Notes under the pieces: generated by a model
Database searches by the model: none
Seen by the model: only the letters and a program-made list of their open reading frames with translations
What the model was told of the DNA's origin: nothing
NCBI GenBank assembly: GCA_023260655.1
Contig: JALQUU010000011.1
Span: 1-57,666 of the forward strand
DNA length: 57,666 bases
Reading direction: 5' to 3'
Origin: Paracoccaceae bacterium
GTDB taxonomy: Bacteria > Pseudomonadota > Alphaproteobacteria > Rhodobacterales > Rhodobacteraceae
Made by a program: the position numbers and the translations under genes
Part shown: piece by piece, positions 1 to 8,247 of the stretch
How the letters are laid out: every line of letters begins with the position of its first letter
Position numbering within the stretch: the first letter of the stretch is position 1

Positions 1-1
1 C

Positions 2-313
2 GAGATCAACGCCAAAGGCCCCACCGCAGGCTTCGCCCAGCGCGCTGCGATCAACGCGCCCATCCAAGGCACCGCCGCCGATGTGATCCGCCGCGCCATG
101 ATCCGCATGCCGGACGCCATCGAAGGCCTGCCCGCCAAGATGCTCCTACAGGTGCATGACGAACTTCTCTTCGAGGTCGAAGCAGGTGCTGCAGACAAGC
201 TCATCGCTGTCGCCAAAGAGGTGATGGAAAGTGCTGCCGAACCCGCGGTGAGAATGGCCGTGCCACTCATTGTCGATGCAGGCCAAGGGGCGAACTGGGC
301 CGAGGCGCATTAA
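2..313 (+). CDS. polA: DNA polymerase I, C-terminal end (5' truncated by window)
   Basis: Only the last ~103 residues of the polymerase (Klenow) domain are present; the reading frame is open from base 2 and the gene begins upstream of the window. The motif INAPIQGTAADVIRRAM is the family-A O-helix/palm region, and LLQVHDELLFEV is palm motif C, whose His-Asp pair binds a catalytic metal. The protein ends at TAA 311-313 in the usual C-terminal position for bacterial Pol I. It fills gaps in excision repair and Okazaki fragment processing. The next gene (ybbP) converges on it, with a dyad-rich 140-bp spacer between them. Identification is very secure. Confidence 0.97.
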   Translation, partial: EINAKGPTAGFAQRAAINAPIQGTAADVIRRAMIRMPDAIEGLPAKMLLQVHDELLFEVEAGAADKLIAVAKEVMESAAEPAVRMAVPLIVDAGQGANWAEAH

Positions 314-332
314 GCGCGTTTCTTGAGCATGG

Positions 333-359
333 CTTAACCCGTCGTGCGGTCGGGTTAAG
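333..359. repeat. 9-bp perfect inverted repeat after polA
   Basis: CTTAACCCG (333-341) and CGGGTTAAG (351-359) pair perfectly around a 9-nt loop, just past the polA stop codon. There is no U-tract on either side, so it is either a weak terminator for the convergent polA/ybbP pair or a protein-binding dyad. Confidence 0.6.
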
Positions 360-360
360 G

Positions 361-415
361 CCGAAGCGTATGTACGCAAGCCATACACATGCCATACGCA
401 ATCCATACGCTTCGG
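361..415. repeat. 12-bp inverted repeat enclosing CCATAC repeats spaced 11 bp apart
   Basis: CCGAAGCGTATG (361-372) is the exact reverse complement of CATACGCTTCGG (404-415). Inside and overlapping the right arm, the hexamer CCATAC occurs at 381, 392 and 403, exactly one helical turn apart. Such phasing suggests a cooperative protein-binding site as much as a simple hairpin. No poly-T follows. Confidence 0.65.
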
Positions 416-456
416 AAATCGGGTTTTCCCGGAAAATTAACTTATAAATAAGGGGC

Positions 457-2970
457 TTAGTCCGCCGCTCGCAGCCGTTGAGCGGGTTTTGATGCCAGCG
501 GTCCCCACGCAAAGAAAATTCCCGTCAAGAGCGTGCCCAGAATGCCCGTGGCGATGATGCCAAAGGCCGAAGGCCAGATCGGGCGGAAGCTCAACTCCAT
601 CACGTATTCCACCGTCGCCCAGCCCGCCAGAAGCCCCGCCAAAAGCGCCACACCACCCGCGAAAAGCCCCATGAGGATCGAGCGCAGCGCCAAGCCGCCT
701 AAAATCCAAGCTCTTGTTCCGCCGAGCGTTTTCAGGATCGCCGCCTCGTAAACCCGCGCCGGAGCGCCCGCACTCACCGCTCCGATCAACACGAGGAACC
801 CCGTAAGAAGCGTTGTACTCGCCCCCCATCGGATCGCCGAACCCACGCCCGCCAGAAGTTCTGATGCCTGATCAATCGCATCCTTCACACGGATCGCCGT
901 CACGTTCGGAAACGCCGCGCCGAGGTCTTTCAAAAGCACCGCCTCGCTCGCCTCATCGGCATAGACCGTGGCGATAAACGTATGCGGCGCCCCCACCAGC
1001 GCGGCCTTGTTCATCGTCAGAACAAAACCCATCCCCGCATTGGAAAAATCCACGTCCCTGAAAGAACTTAAGCGCCCCCGGATGTCCCGCCCGAGCACGT
1101 TCACCGTCAGCGTATCGCCAAGCTGCAACCCGATTTCCGCCGCCTCTTCCGCCGCAAAGGAAATCAACGGCTCGCCGGAATACCCCTCCGGCCACCACTC
1201 TCCGGCGATGATCTTCGTGCCCTCCGGCATCGCATCGGCATAGGTCAGGCCGCGATCTCCGCGGATCACCCAATGCTCTCCCGCCACCTCCGCCGCAGGC
1301 CGCCCGTTGATCTCGGCAATCACGCCCCGGATCATCGGCGCATGTTCCACGCGCATGATACCGGGATCGGACTGTAACCGCGCCAACAGCGCGTCCACTT
1401 GAGTTTTCTGAATATCCACAAGGAAATAGCTCGGCGCGACCTCTGGCAATTCGGTCCGGATTGCCGCGCGCAGATTGCCCTCGATCTGGCCGATGGCCGC
1501 CAGCACCGTCAGCCCTAACCCCAAGGACATCACCGTGGAAGCCGCCCCGTTCTTCGGCCCTGAAAGGCTCGCCAAGGCCCAGCGCGCCCCCGGCCTTCCC
1601 CGCACCAACCGCCGCCCGAACCGCGCTATCCGATTCAGCCCGAAGGCCGCAACCGCCAGCATCCCCATCGCGGCTAAAAGCCCGAAAGTCACGCCAAGCG
1701 TCAGCTTCCACGATCCCGAGAACAGAACCGCCAACCCTAGAAGCGCCCCCGTCAGCACGAAAAGCGCCAACAAATACCCGCCACGCGGCCGCGCAGCCCG
1801 CGCCATCGCTTCCCGAAAAAGGCTAGCAGGCCCAATAGTTTCGATCCGCGCCAAGGGAAGGACCGTGAACACCGCCGTGGCCAGAACCCCGAAAGCTGCG
1901 GCCTGCAACAAAGGCGCGGCATAGACCTGAAAAACCGCCGGAACCGGCAGATACATCTCCACAATCGGCCCCAGCACCAGAGGCGCCAAAGCCCCTAACG
2001 CCAAGCCGATCACGATGCCCAGCAAAGCCATCGCGCCCACCACCAGCGCATAGGTCTGCACCAGCACCCGCCGCTCCGCCCCGAAGGTCCGCAAGATGGC
2101 AATCGTGGCAGCGCGCGACACGACAAACGCATGGGTCGCCGCCGAAATCCCGATACCGCCCACCGCCAAGCCAGATAGCCCCACAAGCAATAGGAACATC
2201 CCCAACCGCTCGACAAACCGCGCAATCCCCGGCGCCCCGTTCCGCGCGTCTTTCCAGCGCATGCCAGAGCCATCCAGCACCGCCTCCGCCTGCGCTTTCG
2301 CGCCATCCAGCGTCACGCCATCGCGCAAATCCAATCGGTAGCGCGAGTCAAAAAGCGAACCTGCCCCCAAGAGCCCCGAGGCCTCCAGATCAGCCAACCG
2401 CACCAATGTCCGCGGACCCAGCGTGAACCCCGTCGAAGAGGCATCCGGCTCCCGCGCGAGTGCCGCCATCAGCACGAATTCCTGTTTACCAAGCGTGAAA
2501 CGATCCCCGATCTGCAGCCCCATCCGCGCAATCAAGGCCGGTGCCATAACCGCACCGGGAAGCCCCTGAGCCCCGGCAAAAGCTTCCGCCAAAGGTATCG
2601 CTGGCGAAAGCTCCGCCTGCCCCACCAGCGGATAGGCTCCGTCCACCGCTTTCACCTGCGTCAGGCCCCGCACATCGCCCGCCATGGCCATGGAACGGAA
2701 ATCGGCAATCTCGGAAATCCGGTCTGAAAACCCTGCAATCGCAAGGCGTTCTTCCGACGTGGCGAAACGGTAGGTCAGGCTAATCTCCGCATTGCCCCCC
2801 AGAAGCGCCGCGCCGTCCCGTGCCAATCCGGCCATGATCGCCTGCCGGATTGATCCCACGCCCGCAATCGTCGCCACCCCCAGAAGGAGGCACAGCACGA
2901 ACACGTAAAACCCCGAAATCCCGCCCCGCAATTCCCGCGCTGCCAACCGCATCGGCACCCCACGCATCAT
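457..2970 (-). CDS. ybbP: ABC transporter permease, YbbP/FtsX-like (837 aa)
   Basis: Large inner-membrane permease of the MacB/FtsX fold. A first membrane segment lies near residues 20-45, followed by an extracytoplasmic domain and two FtsX-type clusters of three to four helices (about 255-380 and 700-830), with a further hydrophobic block near 400-445. Length and architecture match YbbP (E. coli YbbP is about 800 aa). The start ATG overlaps the stop of the upstream ATPase gene by 4 bp, so the two are translationally coupled and form one exporter. The ybbA-ybbP pair lies divergent from a TesA-type hydrolase, the same three-gene neighbourhood as in E. coli. The substrate is unknown; lipid or lipoprotein extraction is the usual proposal for this fold. 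Confidence 0.9.
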   Translation of the reverse strand: MMRGVPMRLAARELRGGISGFYVFVLCLLLGVATIAGVGSIRQAIMAGLARDGAALLGGNAEISLTYRFATSEERLAIAGFSDRISEIADFRSMAMAGDVRGLTQVKAVDGAYPLVGQAELSPAIPLAEAFAGAQGLPGAVMAPALIARMGLQIGDRFTLGKQEFVLMAALAREPDASSTGFTLGPRTLVRLADLEASGLLGAGSLFDSRYRLDLRDGVTLDGAKAQAEAVLDGSGMRWKDARNGAPGIARFVERLGMFLLLVGLSGLAVGGIGISAATHAFVVSRAATIAILRTFGAERRVLVQTYALVVGAMALLGIVIGLALGALAPLVLGPIVEMYLPVPAVFQVYAAPLLQAAAFGVLATAVFTVLPLARIETIGPASLFREAMARAARPRGGYLLALFVLTGALLGLAVLFSGSWKLTLGVTFGLLAAMGMLAVAAFGLNRIARFGRRLVRGRPGARWALASLSGPKNGAASTVMSLGLGLTVLAAIGQIEGNLRAAIRTELPEVAPSYFLVDIQKTQVDALLARLQSDPGIMRVEHAPMIRGVIAEINGRPAAEVAGEHWVIRGDRGLTYADAMPEGTKIIAGEWWPEGYSGEPLISFAAEEAAEIGLQLGDTLTVNVLGRDIRGRLSSFRDVDFSNAGMGFVLTMNKAALVGAPHTFIATVYADEASEAVLLKDLGAAFPNVTAIRVKDAIDQASELLAGVGSAIRWGASTTLLTGFLVLIGAVSAGAPARVYEAAILKTLGGTRAWILGGLALRSILMGLFAGGVALLAGLLAGWATVEYVMELSFRPIWPSAFGIIATGILGTLLTGIFFAWGPLASKPAQRLRAAD

Positions 2971-3650
2971 GCGCGCGCACCATTGTCGATTAGCCCATCG
3001 CGCAACCGTATAACCCTGTCACACCGCGCGGCCAGATCATCCGCATGGGTCACGATAACGAGGGTTGCGCCATACTTGTCCCTGAGATCGAACAAGAGCT
3101 TTACCACCGCCTCGCCATTCGGCCCGTCGAGGTTTCCGGTTGGCTCGTCCGCCAAGAGGATCTTCGGCCGCGTTGCCGCCGCTCGCGCCAGTGCCACGCG
3201 CTGCTGCTCGCCACCCGAAAGCTGCGTCGGATAGTGGTTGGCGCGCTTTCCCAATCCCACCGCGTCCAATTCCTGTGCCGCGCGTTCGAATGCATCGGCC
3301 ACGCCGGACAGCTCCAAGGGCATTGCGACGTTTTCCAGCGCCGTCATCGTCGGGATCAGATGGAACGACTGGAAAACGATCCCCATCCGCTGCCGCCGAA
3401 CCCGCGCCAAACCATCCTCGTCAAAGCGCGTGAGTTCCTCGCCCAGCACCTGCACCGATCCGCGCGTCGCCTGCTCAAGTCCGGACATCACCATCAGAAG
3501 CGAGGATTTCCCCGAACCGGACGGCCCGATCAACGCCAGCGTCTCGCCTTCCGCAACGTCCAGATCGATCCCGCGCAGGATATCCACACTCCCGGCATTG
3601 CCTTTCAAACTCAAATGCACATCTTTCAAAGCGATCACTGGCGCAGGCAT
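2967..3650 (-). CDS. ybbA: ABC transporter ATP-binding protein, YbbA type (227 aa)
   Basis: Cytoplasmic ATPase partner of the YbbP permease encoded immediately downstream with a 4-bp overlap. All nucleotide-binding motifs are visible: Walker A GPSGSGKS (residues 42-49), Q-loop Gln94, signature LSGGE (144-148), Walker B ILLADEP (164-170), D-loop NLD and switch His in VTHADD. The length and MacB/LolD-like sequence fit the YbbA subgroup. It shares a short divergent promoter region (3651-3701) with the SGNH hydrolase gene. ATPase function is certain; the transported substrate is not. Confidence 0.93.
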   Translation of the reverse strand: MPAPVIALKDVHLSLKGNAGSVDILRGIDLDVAEGETLALIGPSGSGKSSLLMVMSGLEQATRGSVQVLGEELTRFDEDGLARVRRQRMGIVFQSFHLIPTMTALENVAMPLELSGVADAFERAAQELDAVGLGKRANHYPTQLSGGEQQRVALARAAATRPKILLADEPTGNLDGPNGEAVVKLLFDLRDKYGATLVIVTHADDLAARCDRVIRLRDGLIDNGARA

Positions 3651-3701
3651 GGAGACTTCCGTTTGAATTTTCTTAAGCTTGCATATGGGGCCTTCCAGAA
3701 G

Positions 3702-4331
3702 ATGAGCAAGGCCGCACTTCTCACGAGCCTGCTATTCTCCCCCGCCATGGCTTCTGAACGCGTCGATATCCTTGCCTTCGGTGACAGCCTCACCGCCGGA
3801 TACGGGCTGATGGATCACGAAGGCCTCGTGCCGCAACTCACCGCATGGCTGAAGGAGAAGGGCCATGACGTGCGGATCATCAACGCGGGCGTTTCGGGCG
3901 ATACCACGGCAGGCGGTCTCGAACGCCTCGAATGGTCCCTCACCAATGACATCGACGCGATGATCCTCGAGCTTGGCGCGAATGACATGCTCCGCGCCAT
4001 CGACCCCGCTGTGACCCGCGAAAACATCGCGAAAATGCTCGAAATCGCCAAAAGCCATAACATTAAAGTATTGCTGATTGGCTTAACTGCGCCTTCAAAT
4101 TATGGCCCGGAGTGGAAAACCGATTTCGAACGCATCTGGCCCGATACCTCCGCTCAATTCGGCACACTCCTCATGCCGGACTTTTTCAACGCTTTCGCTG
4201 GAATGGACCTCGCCACAGCCAGCGCCTTCCTCCAACCGGACGGCCTCCATCCCAATGCCGAAGGCGTAGCGAAAGTCGTTGAAACCCTCGGGCCGCAGGT
4301 GGAGGCGCTGATCGGTCAGGTCGCCCGATAA
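3702..4331 (+). CDS. tesA: TesA-type SGNH hydrolase / arylesterase (209 aa)
   Basis: Periplasmic GDSL-family esterase/lysophospholipase. Block I AFGDSLTAGYG holds the nucleophile (Ser29 from this start), block III is GANDML, and block V DGLHPNAEG holds the catalytic Asp-His pair. An N-terminal hydrophobic segment ending PAMAS reads as a signal peptide, as in E. coli TesA. The frame stays open far upstream (to 3045), but that stretch is antisense to ybbA; ATG 3702 opens exactly at the signal peptide. The divergent tesA / ybbA-ybbP arrangement is conserved in proteobacteria and supports the call. The natural substrate (acyl esters or lysophospholipids) cannot be decided from sequence. Confidence 0.9.
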   Translation: MSKAALLTSLLFSPAMASERVDILAFGDSLTAGYGLMDHEGLVPQLTAWLKEKGHDVRIINAGVSGDTTAGGLERLEWSLTNDIDAMILELGANDMLRAIDPAVTRENIAKMLEIAKSHNIKVLLIGLTAPSNYGPEWKTDFERIWPDTSAQFGTLLMPDFFNAFAGMDLATASAFLQPDGLHPNAEGVAKVVETLGPQVEALIGQVAR

Positions 4332-4425
4332 ATCTTTCAACTAAGGCACAGATTCCGGAAATAGCCCCTCCACAAAGTCAATTCTTTATATATTTGATAT
4401 TTGGAATATGAATTCGGAGAGCACC

Positions 4426-4863
4426 ATGCCATCGAACGGAAAAAAGATCACCTGCCTTGACTGCGGTCAGGTCAACCGCGTGCCCGAAGCACGCCTCGCA
4501 GACGGACCGAAATGCGGCGACTGCGGCAGCGCACTCCTCTCGTCGAAACCCGTAGAGATCGACGCCGCCACCCTCGCCAAAGCCGCCAAGTCCGACGACC
4601 TCCCCCTCATCGTTGATTTCCGGGCCCCGTGGTGCGGCCCCTGCCGCATGATGGCCCCCGAATTCTCGAAAGCCGCCAGCGCCATGCAAGGCAAAGCGCG
4701 CTTCGTGAAGCTCAACACCGAAGCCGACCCCAAAGGCGGCGCAAGCTGGAACATCCGCGGCATCCCCACCCTCGTCGCGATTTCCGGCGGCAAAGAACGG
4801 GCGCGGCAATCGGGCGCCATGCCCGCCGCCTCCATAATCGATTGGACCAATCGGGCGCTCTAA
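4426..4863 (+). CDS. trxC: Thioredoxin 2 with N-terminal zinc ribbon (145 aa)
   Basis: Cytoplasmic thiol-disulfide reductase. Two CxxC pairs near the N terminus (Cys10/Cys13 and Cys30/Cys33) form the zinc-binding module that distinguishes TrxC from TrxA. The active site WCGPC lies at residues 69-73, followed by the conserved cis-Pro strand GIPTLV. I chose ATG 4426 because GGAG lies about 7 bp upstream; an in-frame ATG at 4408 would add six residues but has a poor ribosome site. A small membrane-protein frame follows in the same frame after the stop codon. TrxC proteins are typically induced by oxidative stress (family knowledge); no operator was recognised here. Confidence 0.94.
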   Translation: MPSNGKKITCLDCGQVNRVPEARLADGPKCGDCGSALLSSKPVEIDAATLAKAAKSDDLPLIVDFRAPWCGPCRMMAPEFSKAASAMQGKARFVKLNTEADPKGGASWNIRGIPTLVAISGGKERARQSGAMPAASIIDWTNRAL

Positions 4864-4881
4864 GCCCTCACTCACACGGAG

Positions 4882-5091
4882 ACACCAAGGAACCTCGACC
4901 GCGCCATCTTCGCCTTTGCCGGCGTCATGATCCTCCTGAGCCTCGCCCTCACGCTCTGGATCTCGCAATACTTCATGCTCTTCACCGCCTTCATCGGCCT
5001 GAACCTACTGCAAACGTCGTTCACGGGCTTCTGCCCCGCAGGCAAAATCTTCGGTCTTTTCGGCATCAAAGCCGGCTGCGCCCTGAAGTAA
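4882..5091 (+). CDS. DUF2892-like small membrane protein, start codon unclear
   Basis: The frame opens directly after the trxC stop and encodes NLDRAIFAFAGVMILLSLAL, a second hydrophobic segment and a Cys-containing end FCPAGKIFGLFGIKAGCALK. This matches the two-helix DUF2892 / YgaP membrane-domain family, often found beside rhodanese or thioredoxin genes. GGAG at 4878-4881 is a good ribosome site, yet no ATG, GTG or TTG lies at the expected place (codons there read ACA CCA AGG AAC). The first ATG (4927) would delete most of helix 1. Either a rare start is used, the start was lost by mutation, or there is a sequencing error. Coordinates show the likely full coding extent. Too short for routine ORF calling. 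Confidence 0.6.
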   Translation, partial: TPRNLDRAIFAFAGVMILLSLALTLWISQYFMLFTAFIGLNLLQTSFTGFCPAGKIFGLFGIKAGCALK

Positions 5092-5104
5092 GGCCTTGAA
5101 ACAG

Positions 5105-5140
5105 AAACGCCGCGCCCTTCACAGGCGCGGCGTTTTTCTT
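5105..5140 (+). terminator. Rho-independent terminator after trxC / DUF2892 gene
   Basis: AAACGCCGCGCC (5105-5116) pairs with GGCGCGGCGTTT (5124-5135) around a 7-nt loop, followed by TTTCTTTT. It also sits at the tail of the convergent L,D-transpeptidase gene and could act in both directions. Confidence 0.9.
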
Positions 5141-5159
5141 TTGGAATGAAGGTGTTGCG

Positions 5160-5738
5160 TCAGAGCACGGTCACAACCGTGCCCACCGGAACACGCTCGT
5201 AAAGATCCATCACATGCTCGTTCACCATACGGATGCAGCCGTTCGAAACCGACTGCCCGATCGACCACGGCTGCGTGGTGCCATGGATGCGGAAGTAGGT
5301 GTCCTTGCCGTTCTGGAACAGATAGAGCGCCCGTGCCCCAAGCGGGTTCTTCGGGCCACCCGGCTCGACGTAGTCATTATCCTTGAACTTGCCGTAAGCC
5401 TTCGGATCGCGCTCGATCATCTCGTTCGTCGGGCGCCACGTCGGCCATTCTTTCTTCACCTGGATCACGGCCTCACCCGTGAACTCGAGGCCCGCTTTAC
5501 CCACACCCACGCCATAGCGCATCGCCTTGCGCGGTGCGGTCACGAAATAGAGGAAGTGGGCACGCGGCAGTACAAGGATCTGACCAGGCGCGTAATCGGC
5601 CTTGATCGAAACCTCTTGCGGCATGAACTTCGGATCGATCTGGAACGCGGGCTTCGCCTGCTGGGCCAAGGCCGGAGCGGCAAGGCTAGTCGTAGCGGCA
5701 GCACTTGCGGAAACAAGAAAACCACGGCGGGTGAACAT
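5160..5738 (-). CDS. L,D-transpeptidase, ErfK/YbiS/YcfS family (192 aa)
   Basis: Periplasmic cell-wall enzyme that makes 3-3 cross-links or attaches proteins to peptidoglycan (family knowledge). The YkuD catalytic signature is complete: His152 in RIHGT and Cys168 in SNGCIRM. The N terminus MFTRRGFLVSASAA is a twin-arginine-like signal followed by an AAPALAQQ cleavage region. I use the start at 5738, which opens the signal peptide; the frame extends 15 codons further upstream (ATG 5783) without a convincing ribosome site. Monocistronic, convergent with trxC. Which peptidoglycan reaction it performs is not visible. Confidence 0.92.
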   Translation of the reverse strand: MFTRRGFLVSASAAATTSLAAPALAQQAKPAFQIDPKFMPQEVSIKADYAPGQILVLPRAHFLYFVTAPRKAMRYGVGVGKAGLEFTGEAVIQVKKEWPTWRPTNEMIERDPKAYGKFKDNDYVEPGGPKNPLGARALYLFQNGKDTYFRIHGTTQPWSIGQSVSNGCIRMVNEHVMDLYERVPVGTVVTVL

Positions 5739-5833
5739 CGGTTTTTTCCACCTATCTAAAAGCATATATCCGCAACCTGCCACGCAAGCGGCAGGGGATC
5801 AAGCAAAGGAAACGTGAACCGGCTTCTAGGCTA

Positions 5834-6121
5834 TCAGTAGAACGCGTATGCGTTGTTGATCAGGATAATCCGCAGCGCATAGATGCCCACCAGCACAATC
5901 AGCGGCGCCAGATCCAAGCCCCCCATCGGCGGCAGCAAGCGGCGGATTGGGCCATAGATCGGCTCGAGAACTCGGTTCAGCCCGTACCAGATCTGCCCCA
6001 CCACCTGTTGGCGCAGATTGAGCACCTGGAAGTTGATGAGCCAGCTCATGATCACATGGGCGATGATGAAGAACCACACGATGTCGAGAAGCAACATCAG
6101 GATTTGGAAGATCGACTGCAT
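5834..6121 (-). CDS. YggT family membrane protein (95 aa)
   Basis: Small integral membrane protein with two hydrophobic segments: residues about 5-27 (LMLLLDIVWFFIIAHVIMSW) and about 70-90 (LAPLIVLVGIYALRIILI). The linker PIRRLLPPMGGLDLAP is the typical YggT (PF02325) sequence. Family members are linked to osmotic tolerance and, in some bacteria, to cell division. ATG 6121 starts exactly at the conserved MQSIFQ; the longer frame upstream is antisense to the next gene's leader. It is transcribed divergently from the thioesterase at 6246. Confidence 0.9.
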   Translation of the reverse strand: MQSIFQILMLLLDIVWFFIIAHVIMSWLINFQVLNLRQQVVGQIWYGLNRVLEPIYGPIRRLLPPMGGLDLAPLIVLVGIYALRIILINNAYAFY

Positions 6122-6245
6122 CGGGTGTCCTTTCTTGTCCGTGGCACAGAGGTAAGTGCAGCATTTGAAAAGGACAAGTCTCTGATGCCGCGCTCCACTT
6201 GACGCCGCTGCCCTGCATGGCATGAGGCCCTCAAAGGAGAAGCCC

Positions 6246-6785
6246 ATGTATCCAGTCATCCGTCTCACCAAGGAGTTCGTGAAGTTCCGCAAGGCCTCTC
6301 CATTGCCGATCAATGGCACGCACGTGAGCCGCCACATGTGCTTCCCGTGGGACATTGACCTCTGGATGGAACTCAACAACGGCCGCACCCTCACCCTCTA
6401 CGATCTGGGCCGCCTCGTATTGGCAAAGCGCACTGGGCTACTTGGCACGCTGAAGAAAAAGGGCTGGGGCCTCACCATGGCAGGGGCCGTGGTGCGCTAT
6501 CGCCGCCGCATCCGCGTGTTTGAAACCATCGAAATGCGCAGCCGCGCCGTCTGCTGGGACGGGCGTTTCATCTACCTTGAACAATCCATGTGGAAGAAGG
6601 ATGGCGAATGCGCGGGCCACATCTGCTACCGCGCCGCTGTTGTCGGGCAAAGCGGCATCGTCCCCACATCGGAAATCGCGGCCGCGATGGGCGTCACCGA
6701 CCCCCTCCCCATACCGGAATGGGTCGCGGCATGGAGCGAAGCGGAGCGCCTTCGCCCTTGGCCGCCCATGCAAGACACCATTTAA
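6246..6785 (+). CDS. Acyl-CoA thioesterase-like hotdog protein (179 aa)
   Basis: Single hotdog domain of the 4HBT_2 / thioesterase-like group. The motif WDIDLWMELNNGRTLTLYDLGR (residues about 35-56) contains the helix-start Asp/Asn region used for catalysis in 4-hydroxybenzoyl-CoA-thioesterase relatives; RRRIRVFETIE and FIYLEQSMW form the beta sheet. ATG 6246 has AAGGAGAAG immediately upstream, so the in-frame ATG at 6222 is not needed. It probably hydrolyses acyl-CoA or acyl-ACP; the substrate is unknown. No operon partner is apparent: a 79-bp gap precedes the MFS gene. Confidence 0.82.
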   Translation: MYPVIRLTKEFVKFRKASPLPINGTHVSRHMCFPWDIDLWMELNNGRTLTLYDLGRLVLAKRTGLLGTLKKKGWGLTMAGAVVRYRRRIRVFETIEMRSRAVCWDGRFIYLEQSMWKKDGECAGHICYRAAVVGQSGIVPTSEIAAAMGVTDPLPIPEWVAAWSEAERLRPWPPMQDTI

Positions 6786-6864
6786 TCTACCGCCCCGGCA
6801 AACCAACGCCTTGCCAGATTCACGTCAACCCTGCCATAACTCCCTAAAAATGGGGGGATGAGGC

Positions 6865-8247
6865 GTGGCTACTTCACTGAAAAAGCGTATCTGGGGATGG
6901 TATTTCTTCGACTGGGCAAGCCAGCCGGTTCATACGCTCCTTCTCACCTTTATCTTCGGGCCCTTCTTCGCCTCGGTCGCCGCTGCCTATTTTCTTGGCC
7001 TTGGCCTCGATGAACATGTAGCCGATGCGCAGGCCCAAAGCGTCTGGTCCATGGGCCTGACCATCATGGGCCTCATCATCGCCGTCAGCGGCCCGATCAT
7101 GGGCGCGATGGCCGACACCTCCGGCCGCCGCATGCCGTGGATCGTCGCCTTCTCGATCATGTACGTAGTCGGATCGGCATTCCTGTGGTGGACAGACCCC
7201 TCGGGCGCCAACATGTGGGCCATGCTCTTTGCCTTCGCGATTGCCTTCATCGGCGCGGAATGCGCGCTGATCTTCACCAACGCGCAACTTCCGTCGCTCG
7301 GGAATAACGAAGAAATCGGCCGCATCTCTGGCTCCGGCTTCGCCTTCGGCTATCTCGGCGGCCTCATCGCGCTGGCCATTATGCTCGCGCTCTTCGTCGA
7401 ACAAGGGAATGGCAAAACGCTGATCGGTGCCGATCCGGCCTTCGGCTTTGACGCTTCCCAGAAAGAAGGCACCCGCTTTGTCGGGCCGTTCACCGCGATC
7501 TGGTACGCCGTTTTCATGGTGCCCTACTTCCTCTGGGTCCGCGAAGTCCGAACTGTGGCCTCCCCGATTTCGATCTCGAACGCGATGAAATCGCTCAAAG
7601 CCCAATTGGCCAGCATCCTGAAGCGCCGCAGCCTCGCGGCCTATCTTGGCTCTTCGATGTTCTACCGCGACGGCTTGAACGGCCTCTATGGCTTCGGCGG
7701 CGTTTACGCAAAACTGGTCCTGAACTGGGAAATCGTATCGATCGGCGTATTCGGCATCATCTCCGGAATCGCGGCTGCGATTTTCTCGTGGATCGGTGGT
7801 CGCGCGGATCGCCGCTTCGGCCCGAAGCCAGTGATTGTCTTCTGCATTCTCGTGCTGATCCTCGTCGTTGTGACCATCGTATGCATGTCCCGCGAAGCCT
7901 TCTTCGGCATCCCTTTGCCTGAAGGGTCGAAGCTGCCCGACATGATCTTCTTCGGATGTGGCGTTGTGATCGGTGGGGCGGGCGGCACATTGCAATCCGC
8001 CAGCCGGACACTGATGGTGCGCCACACCGATGAAAGCACCGCAACGGAAGCTTTCGGCATCTACGGGCTTTCGGGCCGCGCGACTGCCTTCCTCGCCCCG
8101 GCGCTGATCGGCATGGTCACGACGATGACCCAATCGGCGCGAATTGGCGTATCGCCCCTGATCGGTCTTTTCCTCCTCGGGTTGATCCTGCTAGCCTGGG
8201 TCAGCCCGAAGGGAGATGCTGGTACATGGTCCGAACACTCGTCTTGA
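6865..8247 (+). CDS. MFS transporter, UMF1/Atg22-like (460 aa)
   Basis: About 12 hydrophobic helices of the UMF1 (unknown major facilitator 1) family, whose eukaryotic relative Atg22 exports amino acids from the vacuole. N-terminal WGWYFFDWASQPVHTLLLTF is the hallmark of the group, and GPIMGAMADTSGRRMPW is the MFS loop 2-3 motif. GTG 6865 follows a purine-rich GGGGGGATGAGG. The last 22 bases overlap the mepA start, suggesting translational coupling with the murein endopeptidase and the following esterase. Substrate unknown. Confidence 0.88.
   Translation: MATSLKKRIWGWYFFDWASQPVHTLLLTFIFGPFFASVAAAYFLGLGLDEHVADAQAQSVWSMGLTIMGLIIAVSGPIMGAMADTSGRRMPWIVAFSIMYVVGSAFLWWTDPSGANMWAMLFAFAIAFIGAECALIFTNAQLPSLGNNEEIGRISGSGFAFGYLGGLIALAIMLALFVEQGNGKTLIGADPAFGFDASQKEGTRFVGPFTAIWYAVFMVPYFLWVREVRTVASPISISNAMKSLKAQLASILKRRSLAAYLGSSMFYRDGLNGLYGFGGVYAKLVLNWEIVSIGVFGIISGIAAAIFSWIGGRADRRFGPKPVIVFCILVLILVVVTIVCMSREAFFGIPLPEGSKLPDMIFFGCGVVIGGAGGTLQSASRTLMVRHTDESTATEAFGIYGLSGRATAFLAPALIGMVTTMTQSARIGVSPLIGLFLLGLILLAWVSPKGDAGTWSEHSS

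Noticed and set aside
6874-8133. 419-codon frame opposite the MFS transporter
   Set aside because: Charged, His/Glu-rich antisense translation with no fold signature.
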